6,267 bases of DNA from positions 1-6,267 of the forward strand of contig CAJMNI010000063.1 in the NCBI GenBank assembly GCA_905214735.1, given 5' to 3'. Position numbers and translations under genes: made by a program. Below the pieces are notes generated by a model. That model saw only the letters and a program-made list of their open reading frames with translations, was not told the DNA's origin and made no database searches. Of this stretch, positions 1 through 5,188 are shown one piece after another (position 1 is the first letter of the stretch; every line of letters begins with the position of its first letter). Origin of the DNA: an uncultured bacterium. Its GTDB lineage: Bacteria > Bacteroidota > Bacteroidia > Bacteroidales > Muribaculaceae.

Positions 1-4
1 ACAT

Positions 5-20
5 ATTAACAATTAACAAT
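5..20. repeat. Short 7-bp direct repeat at the window edge
   Basis: The unit ATTAACA occurs twice in a row (5-11 and 12-18), followed by the first two bases of a third copy. The array may be longer outside the window. It lies just beyond the stop of the possible small ORF on the minus strand. Its unit length equals that of the larger array at 308-377, but the sequence is different. With only two full copies it could be chance in AT-rich DNA. Confidence 0.4.
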
Positions 21-31
21 CCAAATTCCAG

Positions 32-190
32 TCAACATTTTTCAGGACGGGTCACTCCGGCCAAAAGCACCAGGCCTGCCTTTTTGATAAAACTGACGGA
101 GAAATAGAATGCCTTGCAGAGACGCAGATTTGCCTGAATCGTTGTCAGAAATGTGATGCTGCTGTTATTGGTCAAAAACTTGCTATTCAT
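32..190 (-). CDS. Possible small protein of 52 residues, function unknown
   Basis: An ATG-started frame of 52 codons ends in TGA at 32-34. The product is basic, begins MNSKFLTNNSS, has a moderately hydrophobic C-terminal half (FYFSVSFIKKAGLVLLAGV, about residues 28-46) and ends TRPEKC. I do not recognise a family with any certainty. What favours a real transcript is a Bacteroidota-type promoter on the same strand at 276-306, which leaves a leader of about 80 nt. The frame is open for a further 14 codons upstream of the ATG, back to a TGA. Against it, the length is close to chance, no ribosome-binding site is obvious, and the opposite strand is also open from 17 to 238 though without a start codon. 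It could instead be part of the leader or small RNA of a gene lying left of the window. Confidence 0.3.
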   Translation of the reverse strand: MNSKFLTNNSSITFLTTIQANLRLCKAFYFSVSFIKKAGLVLLAGVTRPEKC

Positions 191-275
191 ATAGAAACCG
201 TTGCGGAGATCTGTTGCCTTGTGAAATTGTCATTATAATCTATGCTGTGACATCCATTCAGATTGGCCCGCTACG

Positions 276-306
276 CAAAGTTAATAAACATTTGTTTATG
301 AGGCAA
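276..306 (-). promoter_or_regulatory. Bacteroidota-type promoter reading left, with a palindrome in its spacer
   Basis: On the minus strand TAACTTTG (283-276) fits the phylum's -7 consensus TAnnTTTG. A TTG (306-304) sits 20 nt upstream as the -33 element. Transcription would start near 270 and run left over the possible small ORF at 190-32 and out of the window. The spacer contains a perfect inverted repeat, ATAAACA-TT-TGTTTAT (284-299), placed where a repressor could block polymerase. The -33 element is the minimal TTG rather than TTTG, so the assignment is moderate. Confidence 0.5.
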
Positions 307-307
307 C

Positions 308-377
308 AGGTTTTAGGTTTTAGGCTATAGGTTTTAGGCAATAGGTTTTAGGTTTAGGGTTTAAGGTTTAAGGTTAT
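308..377. repeat. Degenerate 7-bp tandem repeat, about ten units (AGGTTTT type)
   Basis: Every unit begins AGG: AGGTTTT, AGGTTTT, AGGCTAT, AGGTTTT, AGGCAAT, AGGTTTT, AGGTTT, AGGGTTTA, AGGTTTA, AGGTTAT. Eight units are exactly 7 nt, and one 6-nt unit is followed by one 8-nt unit, so the register is kept over 70 bp. The array is non-coding. It starts 2 nt upstream of the -33 element of the leftward promoter and lies downstream of the operon's hairpin. Such arrays can change copy number by slipped-strand pairing. Degeneration between units suggests an old array that may no longer be very active. Confidence 0.75.
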
Positions 378-392
378 ATACAATAATAAATT

Positions 393-441
393 GCCATGAC
401 ACGGTAAATGTGGCTGGCGGCCTCATTTTTCGTGTCATGGC
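393..441 (-). terminator. Long hairpin after the operon, probable terminator
   Basis: The arms GCCATGACACG (393-403) and CGTGTCATGGC (431-441) are perfect complements over 11 bp. Inside them AAATG (406-410) pairs with CATTT (424-428), and GGC (412-414) can pair with GCC (420-422), giving one extended stem-loop of 49 nt. It begins 75 nt after the stop codon of the outer-membrane protein gene. On the minus strand it is followed by AATTTATTATTG, which is U-rich but interrupted, so it is not a textbook intrinsic terminator. It may instead be a 3'-end stabilising structure or act in both directions. Confidence 0.55.
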
Positions 442-515
442 TCTGCTAAGTATGGTATCTAAAAACTGTTTATCTTCGGATTGGAAAGGTTTTATCGGGG
501 TTGGTGGGGGGAGTG

Positions 516-2756
516 TCAGATTCCGAAGCCGCCGCCCTGGCCTTTGTCGCTTTTCTCCTTCAGGTCGGAATTCTGCATGTCGGCGCCGGTCTGTTTCACG
601 CGGTCGGTAAGTTTACCGAAATTCCAGCTCAGGCTGATGCCAACGCGCCAGTTTTGCTGACGGCTCTTGCTCATCGAATGGGTTGAGCCCGACCAGTTTT
701 TCGATTTGAAAGTGTTGTGGGAGGTGAGGAAGTTGTTGGCATTGATCGTCACGGAGAGAGCGTCTTCTTTGAGGAAACTGCGGCCGATGGAAATGCCGTA
801 ATAGTTGTAGCCATACCATTTCCCCTGCAGCGATATGTCGCCCGACGACCAGCCGCCGTAAGCCCCGAATTTCAGTTTCCAGGGGCCGGTATAATTCCAC
901 GACGCACCGGCATTTCCGTTCCAGCCATGGTTTTCCAGACCGAGGTTTGTCGATTTGATCTGTGAATAGTTTACTGCTCCGTTGAGGGAGATACGCATGT
1001 TGTTGTTGACGTTTATCATCAGGAAACCATTTAATTGCAGACGGTTGCGTCGTCCGAGGTTGCCGTAGGTGGTATACTGCACATTGTAATCGTAATAGAT
1101 GCGTTCCTCTATGGTGTTGTTCGACCGGCTGGCCTCAAGCGAAATGTTTCCTCCGAGAATCTGGCCGAAATTCGAATATGTCAGCGTGATGTTGTGATAT
1201 TTCTCGCTTTCAAGATTCGGGTTACCCATACGCACCTCAGTCTCAACATACGACATCCGGAAGGGATTCAGCTGCTCGAGGCCCGGGCGGCTGATGCGCA
1301 TCTGATAAGCGAGGCGCAGATTGTTGGCCGGAGAGAAGTTATATGTAACTGCCGCATTGGGGACCACGTCGTTGAGATCTGTGCGGAAATTATCGTAACC
1401 ACCTTTCAGGAAGTCCATCCCCATGTGGGTGCGCTCGTAGCGCACGCCTCCCGAAGCTGTGACGTTGCCGAAGACTCCCTTGTAGGAGGCATAGAGGGCG
1501 TAGACGTCCTGGATCTGACGGGCGTCGACAATATTGTCGGGATCGACGGCGAGCTCCTCTTCGGTGGCGCCGTTGAGCTGACGCGAATCGGCCGTGTTAT
1601 GCCTGAACACACCCTTTGCTCCCGCTTCGATCGTATGCTTCTCATCCTGAAGCGGGAGAGTATAGTCGATCTGGGCAGTATGTTCGCGGTTATAATTCAT
1701 CGATTTCTGCCGCGACCAATCGTAGGGACTCGCGTAGTTCACCGTCTCCTCGTTGTGGGTGGTGAACCGGAAAGGATTGTAGCCGTAATTGAAATAATAG
1801 GTGAGGATTAGATTCTGCCCGGCGTCGTTGAAATTATGACGATAGCTTGTGTTGACCGAGGCGGAAGTGAATCCCATTCTCATCTTTGATTTCTGGAGCA
1901 TCGACCACTGCAGGTCGTTCGATGCACTGAGCATTTCGGTCAGGTTTGACAGATCGCCTGTCTTTGCCGACATCCTCATGATGTTGCCTCCGGCGGTGAA
2001 AAGATTTTTGGCATTCGGTTCCCACGACATGTTGATTCCTCCGTTGAGGAAATTGTAGGTTGAATTGAGGCTAACGTGGGCAACCTGACGGTGGTTAGTC
2101 GGATTATCGTCGTAAACGGTAGTCGAGGTAGAGTTGTTTTTCTGCCCGGTTATCGATTCTCCATAGTTGAAGTTGGCGTCGGCCGTGAAATTGCCATATT
2201 TCATGCGGCCATAGAGCGAAGCGTTCACATCGCGGTTGCTCGCCGAGAGCGATACATTTGCCGTGTAACCCTCTTTCGTCTGTTTCTTCTCCGTCACGAT
2301 ATTGATGATGCCTGCGGTCCCCTCGGCGTCATATTTCGCGCCGGGTTCGGTGATCAGCTCGATTTTCGACACCGACGATGCCGGCATGGCCTTGAACACC
2401 TTCTGATAGTTGGCCGTCAGCATCGGATCCTCCTTGCCGTTTACGAATATCTTGAAGCTGCCGCTCCCTTTTACGGTTATATTGTCTTCGCCGTCGACCT
2501 GGACCATCGGCACCTTGCGCATCGCGTCGAGGAGATTCTGACCCTTGCTCGAATCGTCCTGTTCAAGATCATAGGTAAGTTTCTCGCCATCGCTTTTCAC
2601 AACCTCCTTGCGGGCCGAGACCACAAGTTCGTCAAGATCATTATAGAAAGCGTCGATGGAGTCGGTTTCGGCCTTAGTTGGCTCCGACTGTGCGTAAGCA
2701 CCGGCAGCCTGCAGCCCCGCAAAGCAGAGCAGACTGAATTTAACTATCTTATTCAT
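516..2756 (-). CDS. TonB-plug beta-barrel outer-membrane protein (TonB-dependent receptor-like)
   Basis: The product is 746 residues. It starts with a signal peptide (MNKIVKFSLL, then a hydrophobic stretch, probable cleavage after AYA at residue 22). A TonB-box-like DELVVSA follows at 42-48. Residues about 45-157 form a plug domain, with the typical NLLDAMRKVPMVQVDG, IFVNGK and KIELITEPGAKYDAEGTAGIINIVT segments. The rest is alternating aromatic beta-strands of the barrel, ending near SWNFGK (710-715). A hydrophilic, glycine-rich tail of about 31 residues comes last, a feature I recall in this Bacteroidota barrel group (OMP_b-brl_3 type). The N-terminal carboxypeptidase-like domain of SusC-type receptors is absent, and no SusD partner is adjacent. 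It would sit in the outer membrane and move a ligand, probably driven by TonB. It is the last gene of an operon with an ABC transporter and its repressor, 28 nt after the repressor gene, which suggests co-regulation with inner-membrane transport. The substrate cannot be read from the sequence. Confidence 0.9.
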   Translation of the reverse strand: MNKIVKFSLLCFAGLQAAGAYAQSEPTKAETDSIDAFYNDLDELVVSARKEVVKSDGEKLTYDLEQDDSSKGQNLLDAMRKVPMVQVDGEDNITVKGSGSFKIFVNGKEDPMLTANYQKVFKAMPASSVSKIELITEPGAKYDAEGTAGIINIVTEKKQTKEGYTANVSLSASNRDVNASLYGRMKYGNFTADANFNYGESITGQKNNSTSTTVYDDNPTNHRQVAHVSLNSTYNFLNGGINMSWEPNAKNLFTAGGNIMRMSAKTGDLSNLTEMLSASNDLQWSMLQKSKMRMGFTSASVNTSYRHNFNDAGQNLILTYYFNYGYNPFRFTTHNEETVNYASPYDWSRQKSMNYNREHTAQIDYTLPLQDEKHTIEAGAKGVFRHNTADSRQLNGATEEELAVDPDNIVDARQIQDVYALYASYKGVFGNVTASGGVRYERTHMGMDFLKGGYDNFRTDLNDVVPNAAVTYNFSPANNLRLAYQMRISRPGLEQLNPFRMSYVETEVRMGNPNLESEKYHNITLTYSNFGQILGGNISLEASRSNNTIEERIYYDYNVQYTTYGNLGRRNRLQLNGFLMINVNNNMRISLNGAVNYSQIKSTNLGLENHGWNGNAGASWNYTGPWKLKFGAYGGWSSGDISLQGKWYGYNYYGISIGRSFLKEDALSVTINANNFLTSHNTFKSKNWSGSTHSMSKSRQQNWRVGISLSWNFGKLTDRVKQTGADMQNSDLKEKSDKGQGGGFGI

Positions 2757-2784
2757 ACGATTTTATTACCTGTATGAGTCCATA

Positions 2785-3162
2785 TTATTTGGATGAGGCG
2801 CTTTTTTTCAGAAATTCGGCATATCTTTGCGCCAGTTCGTCGGGAGAGACCCCGAAACTTTCGAGTCTTTGCAGGAAATATGCCATTTCATTATCGAAAA
2901 ACTCTTTCACCCGCTCTTTTATCACACGATCACGACATCCTTGCGTCACGAAGAAACCGATGCCGCGTTTGTTATAGATCATTCCTTGTTGCTGAAGCCA
3001 GTCGTAGGCGCGCATCATGGTGTTGGGGTTCACTTCAAAACGCGAGGCGAACTCTCTGACCGACGGCATTCTGGATTCCTCAGGATATTCTCCTGACTGA
3101 ACGCTGTCCATGATGCGGTCAACGATCTGCATGTAGATGGGTTTGCTTTCTTTGAAGTTCAT
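2785..3162 (-). CDS. GntR-family transcriptional regulator, YtrA-like short form
   Basis: The product is 125 residues. Residues about 8-73 form a GntR winged helix: PIYMQIVDRIMDSVQSGEYP, then RMPSVREFASRFEVNPNTMM with the recognition helix, then LQQQGMIYNKRGIGFFV as the wing. Only about 50 residues follow, a helical tail for dimerisation. That is the YtrA arrangement, which lacks the large effector domain of FadR or HutC types. YtrA-type regulators usually repress an adjacent ABC transporter operon of which they are part. Here the gene follows the permease-like gene by 14 nt and precedes the barrel gene by 28 nt. The palindrome at 4977-4998 at the head of the operon is its likely operator, which would make it a self-repressor. 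The inducing signal is unknown; in characterised relatives, cell-envelope-active antibiotics induce the regulon. The subfamily call is firm, the target is inferred. Confidence 0.92.
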   Translation of the reverse strand: MNFKESKPIYMQIVDRIMDSVQSGEYPEESRMPSVREFASRFEVNPNTMMRAYDWLQQQGMIYNKRGIGFFVTQGCRDRVIKERVKEFFDNEMAYFLQRLESFGVSPDELAQRYAEFLKKSASSK

Positions 3163-3176
3163 GTTAAGGTTCTAAG

Positions 3177-3926
3177 TTACTTTTTGCCGAAAGTGTTGGT
3201 AGCGAGCGTATAGCTGCGGAACCGGCGATAGGCCAGATAGGCCGCGAGGCAGGCGAGGAGGAAGAGGAATCCGGCAAGTGAATATATGAATGCGTCGGAA
3301 TTCATCCATGACAGATTGCCGAGATTGAGACGTAAGAGAAAACCGAGCGACATTGACAAGACTGTCTGGAGAGCGAAGATGACGATCATCGTTTTCACGA
3401 AGGAGAGACGTGGCCATAGCGCCGAGCCGAGGAAATAGAGCATCACGGAGAAGATGCTTCCGCTGAAGAAGAGCGCGCATAGCATCAGGAGATAATCTTT
3501 ATTGCTGACAAATGTGAAGGGATCGGCGAAATTCACCCAGATGTCGGTGCTTATCTTGATCATCAGTACTCGGAAGAGGTCTGTGACATAGAATCCGCCG
3601 AAAACGAGGAGTCCGCCGACCGGAATCACCGTCAGCAATCGCGGCCAGAATTTTGCCTGCACGGTGGCGGGAGTCATGATGGAGTTGATGATTCCCTGTT
3701 TTGACTTGAGTTGCGAGAACATCAGAGAGGCAAGCACATAAAGGCCGATGGTTCCGAGAACCACATACCAGCTCAATTCCGATTCGCTGCCTACGCCGAG
3801 ATAGCCGAACCATAGCCCGATGCCGATGCAGAGAAGAATGAATCCGCACAGGTAATAGGTGATCATTTTCTTGTTCTCTACGAGATATTTCTTCAGGAGG
3901 AGAGATATGTTGCTTTTATTGTTCAT
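3177..3926 (-). CDS. Six-helix membrane protein, probable ABC transporter permease
   Basis: The product is 249 residues with no clear signal peptide. Six hydrophobic segments are visible at about 22-42, 53-72, 97-117, 144-166, 174-196 and 212-233, the count typical of ABC-2 type permeases. Between helices two and three lies FSQLKSKQGIINSIMTPATVQAKFWPR (written here by its key part, IMTPATVQAKF). It resembles the LPAS..EKF loop I associate with Bacteroidota ABC permease-like proteins. The C-terminus is a short basic tail (YRRFRSY). The gene starts 33 nt after the ATPase gene, which itself has no membrane domain, so this is most likely the membrane half of the same transporter, working as a homodimer in the inner membrane. 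Export rather than import is usual for this class. There is no sequence clue to the substrate. The membrane assignment is strong, the permease role is inferred. Confidence 0.82.
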   Translation of the reverse strand: MNNKSNISLLLKKYLVENKKMITYYLCGFILLCIGIGLWFGYLGVGSESELSWYVVLGTIGLYVLASLMFSQLKSKQGIINSIMTPATVQAKFWPRLLTVIPVGGLLVFGGFYVTDLFRVLMIKISTDIWVNFADPFTFVSNKDYLLMLCALFFSGSIFSVMLYFLGSALWPRLSFVKTMIVIFALQTVLSMSLGFLLRLNLGNLSWMNSDAFIYSLAGFLFLLACLAAYLAYRRFRSYTLATNTFGKK

Positions 3927-3959
3927 GTTTGTTCTGTTTATTGTGAGTGAGACGGAGGT

Positions 3960-4820
3960 TTAAAAGAGGGGAGAAGCGGCGTTGGCGTCGCTGAATATCT
4001 GCTTTACGAGGTCGCGGTTGGATTCCACGAATTCGAAAAGCATTTCGAGATTGACGTCGGTTTCATTGTCGGGAGTGGCGCGTTCCACGATGCTTGCGCC
4101 GCCGGGAGCATCGAAGCTCATGAGGGCATTTTCAATCAGTTCGCGGTCGTTGGTGACGCGGAAACTGAGGTGCTTGCTCACTTCAAACATCGAAGTGTTG
4201 AGGAGCACTCCGTTGTTGTCGATAATGCAGACATGGTCGAGGATTTTTTCCACGTCGAGCACCTGATGGGTGGAGATGATGATGCATTTCTCGTCGGTCA
4301 TGTTCTTGGCCACAGCCTTTCTGAACGCCCTTTTCGCGCTGATGTCGAGGCCGTTGGTCGGTTCGTCGAGGATCAGAAGCGAAGTGTTGCAGGCGAGTGC
4401 GAAACTGATGATCGCCTTCTTCTTCTGCCCCATGGAGCACTTGCCGAGGTGGGCCTCCGGGTCGAGGTCGAACATGTAGAGATAGTCGTTCATGTCGCTC
4501 TGACTGAAGTTGGGATAGAAGGGGGCGTTGACCCTGACGTAGTCGGCGAGTTTCATATTGGGAAGTGAGAACTCCTCGGGCACTATCATCACGTCTTCGA
4601 GAAACGCGACCTCATGCTTTATAGGGTTGTGTCCCTTGAAGTCGATTGAACCGGAGTCGGGTTTCAGAAGTCCGCAGATGAGATATAGAAGCGTCGACTT
4701 TCCGGCGCCGTTCTTTCCGAGAAGACCGCAAACCGTGCCGGGCTGCAGAGTCATGTTGAAGTTTCGGATAATGCTTTTGTTGCGGCGGTAGCCAAACGAG
4801 ATGTTGTCGATCTTAAGCAT
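3960..4820 (-). CDS. ABC transporter ATP-binding protein
   Basis: The product is 286 residues and has the full ABC ATPase layout: Walker A GKNGAGKST at 35-43, signature CSMGQKKK at 128-135, Walker B LLILDEP at 148-154, D-loop NGLD at 156-159 and the switch histidine in STHQ at 183-186. Two positions differ from the textbook form. The Q-loop glutamine appears replaced by glutamate (VPEEF, E82), and the signature reads SMGQ instead of SGGQ. About 70 residues after the nucleotide-binding fold form a C-terminal extension. The protein would power the membrane protein encoded 33 nt downstream. It is the first gene of the operon and is preceded by an A-rich stretch (AACAATAAAAATTCAACTGT) rather than a Shine-Dalgarno site, as is usual in Bacteroidota. 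This start gives the usual MLKIDNISFGY opening of the family. The substrate is unknown. Its pairing with a YtrA-type repressor points to export or envelope defence. Confidence 0.93.
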   Translation of the reverse strand: MLKIDNISFGYRRNKSIIRNFNMTLQPGTVCGLLGKNGAGKSTLLYLICGLLKPDSGSIDFKGHNPIKHEVAFLEDVMIVPEEFSLPNMKLADYVRVNAPFYPNFSQSDMNDYLYMFDLDPEAHLGKCSMGQKKKAIISFALACNTSLLILDEPTNGLDISAKRAFRKAVAKNMTDEKCIIISTHQVLDVEKILDHVCIIDNNGVLLNTSMFEVSKHLSFRVTNDRELIENALMSFDAPGGASIVERATPDNETDVNLEMLFEFVESNRDLVKQIFSDANAASPLF

Positions 4821-4880
4821 ACAGTTGAATTTTTATTGTTTCTGTATTCGGGTTGCAAGGGTTGTCGCTTTGCCTGAAGT

Positions 4881-4912
4881 CGGGTAGTGATGCGATCGTT
4901 CATCATCTCCCG
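4881..4912 (-). other. Hairpin in the operon leader
   Basis: Two 12-nt arms (4881-4892 and 4901-4912) can pair around an 8-nt loop. A 5-bp stem TGATG/CATCA and a 4-bp stem CGGG/CCCG are separated by a 3x3 internal loop. It lies in the roughly 175-nt leader between the promoter and the ATPase start. It covers two in-frame ATGs (4904-4906 and 4901-4903) preceded by GGGAG, so it could hide or expose an upstream start. The fold is modest and may be chance. Confidence 0.3.
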
Positions 4913-4976
4913 GATTGAAAGCAGTCGGCTTTATAGCTAATCGGCCGATAGATCAGCGTTTTACCTTGTTGTTTGC

Positions 4977-4998
4977 GTGTATTAGTATATTAATACAC
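4977..4998. promoter_or_regulatory. Palindromic operator, probable site of the YtrA-like repressor
   Basis: The arms GTGTATTA (4977-4984) and TAATACAC (4991-4998) are perfect inverted copies around a 6-nt centre, GTATAT. In all, 20 of 22 positions are symmetric. The site lies 2 nt downstream of the -7 box of the operon promoter and so over the expected transcription start, a classic repressor position. The outer GTGTA...TACAC halves resemble the AGTGTA/TACACT inverted repeat reported for Bacillus subtilis YtrA. The same operon encodes a YtrA-type regulator, which makes that protein the obvious ligand. Confidence 0.75.
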
Positions 4999-5000
4999 TG

Positions 5001-5031
5001 CAAAGGTATATCAAATTTTCTGAAACGCAAA
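5001..5031 (-). promoter_or_regulatory. Promoter of the ABC/GntR/outer-membrane protein operon
   Basis: On the minus strand TTTG (5031-5028), at the end of a T tract, is followed after 19 nt by TACCTTTG (5008-5001). This fits the Bacteroidota housekeeping consensus TTTG-N19-21-TAnnTTTG exactly. A-T tracts upstream (about 5031-5063) could act as an UP-like element. The start of transcription should be near 4996, leaving a leader of about 175 nt before the ATPase ATG. No other promoter of this quality precedes the three later genes, which supports one transcript. Confidence 0.8.
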
Positions 5032-5101
5032 AAAAATAGCGATAAAATTTCGGAAAATTTTTTCGGCAAAGGTGGATTTGTCGTCGGCATATGCAAGGCA
5101 T

Positions 5102-5142
5102 AAAAAGAAAGAGGGCCGATTCCTGTTGCGGAATCAGCCCTC
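5102..5142 (-). terminator. Intrinsic terminator of the surface-protein gene
   Basis: The arms GAGGGCCGATTCC (5111-5123) and GGAATCAGCCCTC (5130-5142) form a 13-bp stem with a single C-A mismatch and a 6-nt loop. On the minus strand the stem is followed directly by TTTCTTTTT (5110-5102). It starts 46 nt after the stop codon of the beta-helix protein gene and separates that unit from the ABC operon promoter about 70 nt further on. Confidence 0.92.
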
Positions 5143-5188
5143 GTTCTCCTTATTTAGCTAATTGTTTAGCGTGCGATGTTGTAGTTTA

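Noticed and set aside
491..512. G-rich stretch on the plus strand near the barrel gene's stop codon
   Set aside because: Only two long G runs with a GG between them, so it does not meet the usual four-run form of a G-quadruplex. The 3' part simply overlaps the end of the gene.
1035..1811. 258-codon open frame on the plus strand
   Set aside because: It lies entirely antisense to the outer-membrane barrel gene, whose protein is clearly a real family. The plus-strand product is low in recognisable motifs and has no promoter or partner. It is a coding shadow in GC-richer DNA.
2076..2777. 233-codon open frame on the plus strand
   Set aside because: It is antisense to the signal peptide and plug region of the barrel gene, with no recognisable domain. 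Treated as a shadow.
2822..2829. TATCTTTG on the plus strand, a perfect -7 box
   Set aside because: No TTTG or TTG lies 19-21 nt upstream, it is inside the regulator gene in antisense, and no plus-strand gene follows.
4940..4949. ATCGGCCGAT perfect 10-bp palindrome in the operon leader
   Set aside because: Short, does not extend beyond 10 bp, has no spacer for a hairpin, and lies well downstream of the start site. Probably chance.
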